12,391 bases of DNA from Chryseosolibacter sp036402115 (GTDB lineage Bacteria > Bacteroidota > Bacteroidia > Cytophagales > Cyclobacteriaceae): the NCBI GenBank assembly GCA_036402115.1, contig DASWTM010000093.1:1-12391 (forward strand), given 5' to 3'. The notes beneath the pieces were generated by a model. The model had not been told where the DNA came from and searched no databases. It saw nothing but the letters and a program-made list of their open reading frames with translations. Positions within the stretch are counted from its first letter, which is position 1, and every line of letters starts with the position of its first letter. The translations under genes and the position numbers were made by a program. This document shows positions 1 to 6,726 of this stretch, in pieces.

Positions 1-461
1 TTTTGGAAATCTTCGCTTCTGCCTTCCGCCATCAAGTGAATTGGAATGCCTGATGTGTTAGACGTAATCAGCGTACCTGGCTTCCTATGTTTTTCTACTT
101 CCGTATAAACCTGCTTTTTGATCTCGAGATTTTCAACAACAACTTCGATAGTCCAATCGTAGTCCTTGATCTTTGCCATGTCGTCCGTAAAATTCCCGAG
201 CTTAATCCGCGAAGCGAATCGCTTGTTATATAACGGAGCCGGATTTGACTTTAGTGTCGATTCAAAAGCGCCTTGAACTATTCTATTCTTTACAGCCGGA
301 CTGTCGAGTGACAATCCTTTTTTCTTTTCTTCCTCATTAAGTTCTTTGGGTGCAATGTCAAGCAACAGGACTTCCACACCAATGTTGGCGAAGTGACAAG
401 CAATGCGGGAGCCCATGATGCCAGAGCCAAGCACTGCAACTTTGCGGATCGTTCGATTCAT
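1..461 (-). CDS. 3-hydroxyacyl-CoA dehydrogenase, N-terminal 153 residues (cut by window edge)
   Basis: This is the NAD-binding part of a fatty-acid beta-oxidation dehydrogenase, which oxidises 3-hydroxyacyl-CoA to 3-ketoacyl-CoA in the cytoplasm. The protein starts MNRTIRKVAVLGSGIMGSRI. It shows the Rossmann glycine motif G12-S-G14-I-M-G17 and the acidic residue D35 that ends the second strand (VLLLDI). Further on it has the family pattern VENLEIKKQVYTEVE followed by SNTSGIPIHLMAEG. The C-terminal domain lies outside the window, so it is unclear whether this is a short enzyme or a long FadB/FadN-like one; an insert-like stretch after DI (residues 37-75) resembles the long Bacteroidota form. 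The ATG at 461-459 is chosen because it fits the conserved N-terminus and overlaps the stop of the upstream MarR gene as ATGA, so the two are probably translationally coupled. No frameshift is seen. Confidence 0.9.
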   Translation of the reverse strand, partial: MNRTIRKVAVLGSGIMGSRIACHFANIGVEVLLLDIAPKELNEEEKKKGLSLDSPAVKNRIVQGAFESTLKSNPAPLYNKRFASRIKLGNFTDDMAKIKDYDWTIEVVVENLEIKKQVYTEVEKHRKPGTLITSNTSGIPIHLMAEGRSEDFQ

Positions 462-925
462 ATTTTTTTGTCGTTGAGCGAAGGTATTTTGTCGTAAATA
501 GTATTCTTTTCAATAATGCGGGTGATCTTCTGCAGCACCTCGAAAAAATTTTTCAACTGCTCTGCCTCAATTTTCTCGCGAATCACCTCATTAAATCGCA
601 GCACAACTTCCCGCGACTTTTCTTTTTTCTTTTTTCCTTCCTTTGTCAGCGCTATTCGCACCATCCGTTTATCAGAAAGATCGGCTTCCCGATAGATGAG
701 ACCCTTCTCCTCCATGTTCTTAAGCAGCCGCGTCAGGCTGCGTGCCTCCAGTCCCATCAGCGGAGCAATCTTCGTGGCCGGTGTGCCTTCTTCCGAGTTA
801 ATGTTTAGAAGAACGAAGCCCATGGACATCGTGATATCATACTTACTAGCCTGCTGATTGTACATCCGCGCGATCGCGTGCCATGCGGCTTTGATGTTAA
901 AGTCTACGGTTTCCTCTCTGCGCAT
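458..925 (-). CDS. MarR-family transcriptional regulator
   Basis: A 155-residue winged-helix DNA-binding protein of the usual MarR length. MarR proteins bind palindromic sites as dimers and often release them on binding a small ligand. The core runs from about residue 35 to 100: a helix-turn-helix around TKIAPLMGLEARSLTRLLKNMEEKGLI (residues 51-77), then the wing with the family signature D85-K-R87-M-V-R-I-A-L-T94. Helices before and after it (10-30 and 103-140) are the expected dimerisation regions. It is the first gene of an operon with the 3-hydroxyacyl-CoA dehydrogenase, overlapping it by 4 nt. It may therefore regulate fatty-acid oxidation in response to an acyl-CoA or fatty acid; that ligand is inferred from context only. 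The start at 925 is the only one that keeps the full N-terminal helix. Confidence 0.92.
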   Translation of the reverse strand: MRREETVDFNIKAAWHAIARMYNQQASKYDITMSMGFVLLNINSEEGTPATKIAPLMGLEARSLTRLLKNMEEKGLIYREADLSDKRMVRIALTKEGKKKKEKSREVVLRFNEVIREKIEAEQLKNFFEVLQKITRIIEKNTIYDKIPSLNDKKI

Positions 926-943
926 ACGTTTTCAGTCGGTTAG

Positions 944-951
944 CGAAGGTA
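944..951 (-). promoter_or_regulatory. Possible -7 box of the marR operon
   Basis: On the minus strand this reads TACCTTCG, one mismatch from the Bacteroidota -7 consensus TAnnTTTG, and lies 18 nt before the marR start codon. No clear -33 TTG element is seen at the expected distance. Weak call. Confidence 0.35.
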
Positions 952-965
952 AAAAAATATTAGTA

Positions 966-973
966 TGCATGCA
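966..973. promoter_or_regulatory. Possible operator in the marR/MOSC divergent region
   Basis: A perfect 8-bp palindrome, TGCATGCA, flanked by AGTAT on both sides as a direct repeat (962-966 and 975-979). It is about 20 bp upstream of the candidate marR -7 box, where a bound repressor would block initiation. MarR operators are usually longer palindromes of about 16-20 bp, so this is only a place to look first. The rest of the 187-bp divergent region (926-1112) shows no other strong symmetry. Confidence 0.25.
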
Positions 974-1100
974 GAGTATTTAAGAATATTTTCACGCCAA
1001 CCGGATTGATCGTGGATGGATAAAGCGAAAATTCCCGTTCCTGCCGGTATAGTTCAACCGATGGGGAATTATTGCCGCTTAACAAGGGCTTTGCCTGAGT

Positions 1101-1108
1101 TATCTTTG
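1101..1108 (+). promoter_or_regulatory. -7 promoter box of the MOSC gene
   Basis: TATCTTTG is a perfect match to the Bacteroidota -7 box TAnnTTTG. It ends 4 nt before the ATG at 1113. Transcription in this phylum starts a few nt after the box, so the message would begin at or next to the start codon. No well-placed -33 TTG was found. The same ten bases, TATCTTTGTG, occur in the candidate mnmG promoter. Confidence 0.6.
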
Positions 1109-1112
1109 TGCC

Positions 1113-1586
1113 ATGGATTTCAAAGAACTATTTGAAAACTTTGCGAAGCCAGGTCGAGTCATCTGGATTGGTGTAAGGCCAGAACGAAGGTCGCCAATGG
1201 CCGAACTGCCTGAAGTGGTGGCCTTCGGGAACAAAGGTCTTCAAGGAGATCGGCACCAGAAAAGCGGCAGCGCACGACAAGTGACTCTTATTCAGCAAGA
1301 GCATTTAAGCTCAATCGCTTCATTTCTTGGCAAACAACATATCGATCCACGGCTAACGAGGAGGAACATTGTCGTTGCTGGCATCAATCTTCATTCGCTC
1401 AAGGGCAAGCGATTTAGAATCGGGGAAGCGGTGCTCGAATACTCTGGTGACTGTCACCCGTGTTCAAGAATGGAAGAGAATTTAGGGCATGGGGGCTATA
1501 ATGCAATGCGGGGCTTGGGAGGAATTACCGCTAAAATTATCGAAACAGGGCTTATAAAGCTTAATGACACCCTAGAGCCACTTTAA
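1113..1586 (+). CDS. MOSC domain-containing protein
   Basis: A 157-residue single-domain MOSC (MOCO sulfurase C-terminal) protein. Such domains are thought to bind or transfer sulfur on molybdenum cofactor or small substrates; family relatives include YiiM-type proteins acting on N-hydroxylated compounds. Visible hallmarks are GLQGDRH (residues 42-48), GSARQVTLIQQEHL (52-65), LTRRNIVVAGINL (81-93), FRIGEAVLE (101-109), and the conserved cysteine motif C114-H-P-C117 followed by SRMEENLGHGGYNAMRGLGGI. The catalytic cysteine is therefore present. There is no signal peptide, so it is cytoplasmic. It is transcribed away from the marR operon. No partner enzyme lies next to it, and the substrate cannot be told from the sequence. 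The ATG at 1113 is supported by the promoter box just upstream. Confidence 0.9.
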   Translation: MDFKELFENFAKPGRVIWIGVRPERRSPMAELPEVVAFGNKGLQGDRHQKSGSARQVTLIQQEHLSSIASFLGKQHIDPRLTRRNIVVAGINLHSLKGKRFRIGEAVLEYSGDCHPCSRMEENLGHGGYNAMRGLGGITAKIIETGLIKLNDTLEPL

Positions 1587-1618
1587 ACAGCCTGAAAAAT
1601 ACCAAATAAATGGTGGTG

Positions 1619-1632
1619 TCTTATGCATAAGA
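1619..1632. promoter_or_regulatory. 14-bp perfect palindrome, likely PadR operator
   Basis: TCTTATGCATAAGA is perfectly self-complementary. It sits 4 bp upstream of the padR -7 box, between the expected -33 and -7 elements. PadR proteins bind palindromes as dimers and commonly repress their own promoter, so autoregulation is the simplest reading. It differs from the ATGT-N8-ACAT sites described for some PadR proteins, so binding is inferred from position and symmetry. Confidence 0.5.
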
Positions 1633-1636
1633 TTTC

Positions 1637-1644
1637 TATGTTTG
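1637..1644 (+). promoter_or_regulatory. -7 promoter box of the padR gene
   Basis: TATGTTTG fits TAnnTTTG and ends 4 nt before the GTG start codon at 1649, the same geometry as at the MOSC gene. The ATG inside the box cannot start padR because its frame meets TGA after four codons. The message may be leaderless. Confidence 0.55.
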
Positions 1645-1648
1645 AATT

Positions 1649-1987
1649 GTGAACCACTCCCCTGAACTATTGAAAGGCTCGCTGCAGACTATTGTACTGA
1701 AAGTGTTAGCCGATTATGGAAAGATGTATGGCTATGAACTCGTACAGCGCGTGCGTGAGTTGTCGACTAACACAATCAATTTAACTGAAGGTGCGCTTTA
1801 TCCCACCCTTCATCGGATGGAGAAGAATGGGCTGCTCAAAACGGAAGTTGTCATGATCGGAAAACGGATGAGAAAATATTATCGAATCACACCTACCGGA
1901 ATCGAGGTTGTTGAAACTCGCGTGCAACATTTTGTCTCATTCATTAAGACGATGTCTGCTGTTTTGAGCATAAAAGATTTGGCGTAG
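1649..1987 (+). CDS. PadR-family transcriptional regulator
   Basis: A 112-residue small PadR (subfamily-2-like) winged-helix repressor. The sequence begins HSPELLKGSLQTIVLKVLADYGKMYGYEL, typical of the family's first two helices. It continues with LTEGALYPTLHRMEKNGLLKTE (residues 45-66, recognition helix) and the wing GKRMRKYYRITPTG (71-84), then a C-terminal dimerisation helix (residues 86-107). Small PadR genes in this phylum often precede a membrane protein they control, but here no such partner follows: the next gene is convergent and its stop codon abuts this one (TAG at 1985-1987 next to the complement of TAG at 1988-1990). The GTG start gives the expected N-terminus, and no in-frame ATG precedes it. 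The target is unknown; a palindrome in its own promoter suggests autoregulation. Confidence 0.9.
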   Translation: MNHSPELLKGSLQTIVLKVLADYGKMYGYELVQRVRELSTNTINLTEGALYPTLHRMEKNGLLKTEVVMIGKRMRKYYRITPTGIEVVETRVQHFVSFIKTMSAVLSIKDLA

Positions 1988-3898
1988 CTAGTTAATTACC
2001 GGCTCGGATTCGCTAGCGAAGTCACCGCGTAACGTTCTGAACCGCTTCCGCGCCTCGGCAGCATAAACACTTCCGGGATACTTGTTGAGGAATTCGCGGT
2101 AAAACTCCATTGCTTTTTCTTTGTTCTTAAGCTGACGCTCATAGATCTCGGCTTGGAGGAAATAGGCATCGTCCGACAAAATATCGTCCGGGTATTCCTT
2201 TAAAATCCGATCAAGCAATTTCAATGATGCTTCAAAGTCACCGCGTTTCATTCGGAGATTTGCTTCAAGCCAATAGACATCGTCAAGAATAGTTTGATTG
2301 CTAAAAGCCGTTGGCTGCTGGCCTGGCTTGACGATCTGGCCTTCCTTCAAATGCTGAAGTTGCTGAAGGGCTTCGTCCTGTTTGTTCTGATAAAGTAACA
2401 ATTCCACAGCTGCGAACTGCGTTAGCGCTTCACCTGCCGAATCAAAGGCAATATTCTCCTTGATGCGCATACTGAGTTCCATCGCATCATTTGCAATTTC
2501 ACGCGTTGTTGCTTCTTTTAAAATATCGAGGTGCTCCTGCGCGAGTCTGAAGTTCGCTTTGTAGTAGGACAATTTTGCGTTTCGCAACTTCGCTTCATAG
2601 CCGACCGGATTTTCTTTCTGTGTTTTTTCGACCTGGGAATAAAGTAAAGTCGATTCCCACGGCTCACCTTTGATCAGATAGATGTCGCCAAGGTCAAGCT
2701 TTGCCTTCGATTTTAGATACAAGGACGCCCGCGGATTGGCGATGAGCGAGTTTAGAATTTTGATTGCTTCATCTTTTTCGTCCAGGTAGTTCGCATGCAG
2801 TAAAGCTTCACTCCTAGTCGCTTCGAGCGAGTTGACGTTGTCCGGATACTTTTCAATAAACTTTTGGTAATCGGATATCAGTACGCGAACCGAGTCAGCG
2901 TTGACCGGAAAAGTTTTTTTGACTCTCGACTCGCGCGTCCTGATCAATCCTAACCTGGCCATCATATGGTTTGGACTGTTTGGAAACTCGCGAATCACAT
3001 ACCGGTAAATCTTCGATGCGTTATCGAAATCTTCGTTGTCGAGAGCAACCCTGGCAACTTCGAGCGACTTCTCACCTTCTTTTTTGTAGCGCTTATCGTA
3101 CGCTCGCGCCTGGATGAAGGATGCATAGAAATTTTTCTGCTGCATGGTGACCCAGATTAAAAGATCCGAGTAGACTTCCACATCGGGGTTCTGTTGAACT
3201 TTATCGTAAAGCAACCGCTCCAGGGACTCCAATTCCTCAGGCTTGCTTAAAAGCGCTTGCATTACGTTTTTAACATATTGGATATTTGCCGAACTCTGGG
3301 TTACGTAACTCAGGTATTCCTGCACCATCTTGTCTTGCTGTCCCTGAATCCGGTAAAGCATTGCGAGGTCGAGGCAAAATAAGAATGGATTACCGAGGTA
3401 TTGTCTTGATTCCGTCAACGCAAGAATTGAATATTCAATCAGCGACCGGGCTGCGAGATAATCCGACATCATTTTAGCTTGCTGCACGTTGTCGCGCATT
3501 TCCGAAATTATTTCGCGAAAATACTTATCAGCCTTTGTGAGATCCCCAGACCTAACGTAGACGATACCGACATCCAGTCGGTACTGCATGTTGTCAGGTT
3601 CCTTTTTCGAAATTTTTTTTAAATAACTCTGCGCATCATCGTACATGCCCAAATCCAACATGACCGTCAAATAATTGTTGTGGATAAGCGGGATGTTGGC
3701 ATCAGATTTTGAGAGATCCCGATATAACTCAACGGCCTTCTTCTTATCGCCTTTAATAAAATATTCGTTGGCAAGTTGAATGTCAGGCAAGTTCTGAGCT
3801 AAGAGACTAATGGATACAAGGCAAAGAGAAGCTATGAAGAATCCTGCCTTTCTTATTATTAGTATTATATATATAATATAATAAGTATAATTAGTCAT
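1988..3898 (-). CDS. Secreted TPR-repeat protein
   Basis: A protein of about 636 residues built of tetratricopeptide repeats, which form protein-binding superhelices. TPR-like units are clear near the N-terminus (ANEYFIKGDKKKAVELYRDL; HNNYLTVMLDLGMYDDAQSYLKKI; GIVYVRSGDLTKADKYFREI), in the middle (DNASKIYRYVIREFPNS), and at the end (GDFEASLKLLDRILKEYPDD; AEIYERQLKNKEKAMEFYREFLNKYPGS), the last being BamD/YbgF-like. A signal peptide core, AGFFIASLCLVSISLLAQ, predicts export to the periplasm. I start it at the ATG 3898-3896; two codons further upstream there is only a TTG. The signal peptide n-region, MTNYTYYIIYIILII, is odd: it is encoded by a nearly pure A+T tract and lies before the RK pair that would normally come first. 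The molecular role is unknown. It is separated from the upstream lipoprotein gene by 258 bp. Confidence 0.85.
   Translation of the reverse strand: MTNYTYYIIYIILIIRKAGFFIASLCLVSISLLAQNLPDIQLANEYFIKGDKKKAVELYRDLSKSDANIPLIHNNYLTVMLDLGMYDDAQSYLKKISKKEPDNMQYRLDVGIVYVRSGDLTKADKYFREIISEMRDNVQQAKMMSDYLAARSLIEYSILALTESRQYLGNPFLFCLDLAMLYRIQGQQDKMVQEYLSYVTQSSANIQYVKNVMQALLSKPEELESLERLLYDKVQQNPDVEVYSDLLIWVTMQQKNFYASFIQARAYDKRYKKEGEKSLEVARVALDNEDFDNASKIYRYVIREFPNSPNHMMARLGLIRTRESRVKKTFPVNADSVRVLISDYQKFIEKYPDNVNSLEATRSEALLHANYLDEKDEAIKILNSLIANPRASLYLKSKAKLDLGDIYLIKGEPWESTLLYSQVEKTQKENPVGYEAKLRNAKLSYYKANFRLAQEHLDILKEATTREIANDAMELSMRIKENIAFDSAGEALTQFAAVELLLYQNKQDEALQQLQHLKEGQIVKPGQQPTAFSNQTILDDVYWLEANLRMKRGDFEASLKLLDRILKEYPDDILSDDAYFLQAEIYERQLKNKEKAMEFYREFLNKYPGSVYAAEARKRFRTLRGDFASESEPVIN
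3853..3894. other. A+T tract (39 of 42 bases), possible DNA-unwinding element
   Basis: This tract has only three G and no C on the plus strand and includes the perfect 16-bp palindrome TATTATATATATAATA (3863-3878). It lies inside the first codons of the TPR gene and 12 bp from the nearest DnaA-box-like nonamer. A low-stability tract next to DnaA boxes is the layout of an origin unwinding element. It could instead be simple-repeat drift in a loosely constrained signal peptide. Confidence 0.45.
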
Positions 3899-3901
3899 GT
3901 T

Positions 3902-3909
3902 CAAATGTT
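3902..3909 (-). promoter_or_regulatory. Possible -7 box of the TPR gene
   Basis: On the minus strand AACATTTG is one mismatch from TAnnTTTG and ends 3 nt before the ATG at 3898, close to the 4-nt geometry seen at the MOSC and padR genes. It overlaps a DnaA-box-like nonamer (3914-3906), so DnaA could affect this promoter. No -33 element is evident. Confidence 0.3.
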
Positions 3910-4173
3910 GATAAATATCCGTTCCCTTCTCGTGTTAATCGTTTGTTAGCGAATGTACTAAATCAAATCTTTAAACATCAGCGGTTTACAAGTTTATCAA
4001 CAATTCCTGGTAGTGTGAATAACGTTGATGTGGGTATTTTCGATTGTGGACGTCTGTTCATAGGTACGTAGTTGTCTACATGAATGTTGATAGATTTGAT
4101 TTCTATGAGGCTTTTGTCTGTTTTGCCCAGACATTGCAATTCTATCCACAGAGTTGTCAGTCACTTATCAACA
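3906..4173. other. Cluster of DnaA-box-like nonamers, candidate origin of replication
   Basis: The gap between the TPR gene and the lipoprotein gene, plus the last codons of the latter, holds repeated variants of the DnaA box TTATCCACA. TTATCAACA (8 of 9) occurs three times: on the minus strand at 3914-3906, and on the plus strand at 3994-4002 and 4165-4173. CTATCCACA (8 of 9) is at 4142-4150. Weaker 7-of-9 copies are TTGTCTACA at 4072-4080 and CTATCAACA on the minus strand at 4093-4085. None is a perfect box. The A+T tract at 3853-3894 is adjacent. Nothing else, such as a gene or terminator, is seen in this 258-bp gap. Origin function is an inference; the nearest functional clue is the parS group near mnmG. 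Confidence 0.45.
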
Positions 4174-5845
4174 TTGGATCGAGCTCCAAAGTCCAGTTTG
4201 CTTTCAACGGTCGGATGATCGCTCCTTTTGGGTCTGCAGCATAATAGACCTTTTCTGGTTCTTGTCTTCGAAGATAATTGCCTGGATCCCAGCGTTGGTT
4301 TTGGTTGTTGTCAATGACGTATCGTAGGATGTAATCACCGGCTGGGAGGTCGTTGAAGCTTCCTTTATTGTTTGTTGTTTGGCGAAGCACCTTGAATTCC
4401 TTGTTTAGTAGTTGAACGAGGATTGATGGATTTTTTGTCTGCACTTCATAAACAATTTCAGATAGCGATGAAGGTTGAGCGATATCGAGTTTTTGCCTTA
4501 GTGATGTAGACGAGTCACCCTCCACGCTAAGAAAGGCTGCTTTGCGGCTGAGAAGTTCGTTAATAGGTTTGATTGCTTGAGTGGTGTCTTTCGGCTTTGT
4601 CGAGCGGTTCTCTGTATCCGGTTCTTCAATCAGAAAAAGCTTTTTGTCGACTGTTTTGGTAATTGAGAATGAGTTTGTGAGGGAGTCCCAGCTTACATCG
4701 TTCGAGCTGAAGCGTATCGTGTTCAGACTGTCTTTGCGGATATAGATGCTGTCGAGGTTAAACGAGTCTACTGGTTTATTGAAAGTATAGCGAATTTTTA
4801 TGGTGCCAATTCGGGCGTTGACTGACGCTTCAGCAACATTCATTGTGAATTTTTCCTTCTCAATATTTTGCTCCTTTCGGAACTTTGCAAACATAGTCGT
4901 GTCGATCCTTGATCCGGAGCTGTCGGCTGCGATGAGTCTGATTTCAAGACTGTCTTTGTCAGGGAAAGTGTTGTAGAGTCTGATGTTCGATTGATCTTCT
5001 CCGTAGTAGTAGCTGAGATCCCGTTTGTCCGCAGCGGTGATCGTATGCTGCGTCAGGTATTTGTTTGTTTTGATGTTGAAGTATGTGTTGTATGGTCTTG
5101 CACTTGTGATCTTTAGGGCCCGAGTGTCAAGCTTAACGGTTTTGATTTGAATTCGGGTGGTGTCTTTCTCAAGGTTGATCGGTTTAGCGATGAATCCGTA
5201 GGCTTCGTTGCGAGGGTCAACGATCAGGTTTTTGTTTTTGTCAATGTATGCGTAGAGTTGATACAGACCCGGCTTGATGTAATCGAGTTTAAAGTTTCCT
5301 TTTTCATCTGAGCGTGTGAAGTAAAACGAAGGGTAGTCAACGATGTTAAGCGTGTCATGGTAATGCTGTAGGGCGACCGTGACATCTTTCAATTCTTTTG
5401 TCGTTAGGAGGTCCGTGACTTTTCCTTGGATAGATAAGGAGTCGACATAGGGTCCAGTACTGAATGCTAGTTTTAAATTTCTGACTGGATTGCGTTCGGT
5501 AATATCTTGGATTGCTTCGCGGAAATTGATTGTATAGGTTGTGTTGGGGTCAAGGTTAGTGTTCAGATCGATCGTGACGGTATTCTTCTTAGAAGTTATT
5601 TTGTATTCCTTGCCGATCGATGGAGTGATAATGATTTGTTCCTTAGCAGCATTGAGGTTAAGAAACTCATTGAATTCTAGTTCTACAAAGCTTCCGCTGA
5701 AGTTTGTTTGCTCGTTCTTTGGATTGGTAGAAACTAACTTAGGAGGTATTGTATCTTTTGGTCCTCCGGTGGGTGAACTTTGTCTTGCGCAGGCGGCTAC
5801 AAATAAGATTGAGATGAGTGTTGGAAGAAGATACTTTAGTTTCAT
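4157..5845 (-). CDS. Ig-like domain lipoprotein
   Basis: A 562-residue surface or periplasmic lipoprotein. The signal peptide ends in a lipobox V16-A-A-C19, so C19 should be lipidated, followed by the Bacteroidota hallmark SSPTGGPKDTIPPKLVSTNP. Residues 33-130 form an SbsA/Big_5-type Ig-like domain (VELEFNEFLNL ... LDPNTTYTINFREAIQD ... FSTG). Residues 137-230 look like a carboxypeptidase-regulatory-type beta sandwich (GKVTD ... DEKGNFKLDYIKPGLYQLYAYIDKNKN). A related beta domain near the C-terminus has NNKGSFNDLPAGDYILRYVIDNNQNQRWDPG. No enzymatic motif is visible, so a structural or binding role in the envelope is likely. The ATG overlaps the methyltransferase stop by 4 nt (ATGA), so the two are coupled. 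The coding strand is C-rich relative to G, unlike the other envelope genes of the window. Confidence 0.88.
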   Translation of the reverse strand: MKLKYLLPTLISILFVAACARQSSPTGGPKDTIPPKLVSTNPKNEQTNFSGSFVELEFNEFLNLNAAKEQIIITPSIGKEYKITSKKNTVTIDLNTNLDPNTTYTINFREAIQDITERNPVRNLKLAFSTGPYVDSLSIQGKVTDLLTTKELKDVTVALQHYHDTLNIVDYPSFYFTRSDEKGNFKLDYIKPGLYQLYAYIDKNKNLIVDPRNEAYGFIAKPINLEKDTTRIQIKTVKLDTRALKITSARPYNTYFNIKTNKYLTQHTITAADKRDLSYYYGEDQSNIRLYNTFPDKDSLEIRLIAADSSGSRIDTTMFAKFRKEQNIEKEKFTMNVAEASVNARIGTIKIRYTFNKPVDSFNLDSIYIRKDSLNTIRFSSNDVSWDSLTNSFSITKTVDKKLFLIEEPDTENRSTKPKDTTQAIKPINELLSRKAAFLSVEGDSSTSLRQKLDIAQPSSLSEIVYEVQTKNPSILVQLLNKEFKVLRQTTNNKGSFNDLPAGDYILRYVIDNNQNQRWDPGNYLRRQEPEKVYYAADPKGAIIRPLKANWTLELDPMLISD

Positions 5846-6726
5846 TCGTGGCGTGCGATGTAAATGATGCTTGAATAGTTTTTGTTTGTTGCAGCAAGAT
5901 TTGAGAGAAGGCCTGTCATGAGCCCTTTCGCGAAAGTAAGAATTGATTGTTTGCGTGCGCGGTACTTTTCGCTGAGCATACTCACATATAGCGCATCAAG
6001 TTTCATAGGAATTGTTTCGACCAATTTGAATTGATGGTTAGCGAGGAGTCGTTGCATTGTTTTTTGTTCGAAGTGCCAAAGATGTCGCGGAACATCGAAG
6101 CCGGCCCATTGCATTCCGTACTTGGTGGCATCGTGACTTTTGTAATTCGGAACAGCGATAATTAACGTTCCTCCTTGCTGCAGTCGCGCCTTGAGTTGTG
6201 TAATAAGCTCATTCAAGTTACTGACATGTTCAAGTACATGCCAGAGCGTGATCACGTGAAACTTCTGGGTGATGTCTTCGATCGTTGCGTGAATCGGAGC
6301 GGATGTTAGGTTTTCGGCTGTCTTTCGTGCGGTCATTGATGGTTCGACACCTGCAATATTGAAACCATTTTCTTTCATCTTTTTCAAAAAGAAGCCGGTG
6401 CCGCATCCGTAGTCAAGGATGTGGGCTTGAGAAGATTCAGCAAATTTCTTAACCAGAGTTAACTTCCATGACAAGGCGAATTCTCTAGTCGCCTCATAGA
6501 GTTTATCGAACAGCGTTGTCGCTTTCGCAACGTGAGATATATACTGAGGTGACTCATAATATCTACCGAGCTTATCGTGTTCTGGGCGCGGAGACGTGAG
6601 TAGGAAATCACAGCTCATGCACTTAGAGAGCTGAAAGGTTTCGTGTGAAACTGTATAGTCTGTGGCTTTACCTAATGCGATGAATTGCTGGCCTGAACAG
6701 ATCGGGCACTCAGTTACAGAATACAT
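5842..6726 (-). CDS. Class I SAM-dependent methyltransferase with N-terminal zinc-ribbon-like motif
   Basis: A 294-residue methyltransferase. Residues 1-45 carry two CxxC pairs, C7-P-I-C10 and C36-M-S-C39, which would bind zinc. The Rossmann methyltransferase domain follows: motif I ILDYGCGTGFFL (103-114), acidic residue in GVEPS (126-130), motif IV-like LWHVLEHV (161-168), then LIIAVPNY and the characteristic DVPRHLWHF (211-219). This arrangement belongs to the broad Methyltransf_23 type found on small molecules, lipids, sugars and quinones; the substrate here is not determinable. The ATG overlaps the mnmG stop by one base (TAATG) and its own stop overlaps the lipoprotein start, so it lies in the middle of a tightly coupled operon. 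It is not RsmG (GidB), the methyltransferase often found near mnmG, because the N-terminal CxxC pairs and the VPRHLWHF motif are foreign to that family. Confidence 0.9.
   Translation of the reverse strand: MYSVTECPICSGQQFIALGKATDYTVSHETFQLSKCMSCDFLLTSPRPEHDKLGRYYESPQYISHVAKATTLFDKLYEATREFALSWKLTLVKKFAESSQAHILDYGCGTGFFLKKMKENGFNIAGVEPSMTARKTAENLTSAPIHATIEDITQKFHVITLWHVLEHVSNLNELITQLKARLQQGGTLIIAVPNYKSHDATKYGMQWAGFDVPRHLWHFEQKTMQRLLANHQFKLVETIPMKLDALYVSMLSEKYRARKQSILTFAKGLMTGLLSNLAATNKNYSSIIYIARHE

Noticed and set aside
6253..6262. parS half-site GTTTCACGTG in the methyltransferase gene
   Set aside because: Only one arm plus the core matches; the other arm (ATCA) does not, and it encodes conserved protein sequence.
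6638..6651. Further parS site GTTTCGTGTGAAAC in the methyltransferase gene
   Set aside because: 12 of 14 match, but the central CACGTG that ParB needs is broken and the sequence is explained by the codons for SHETF.
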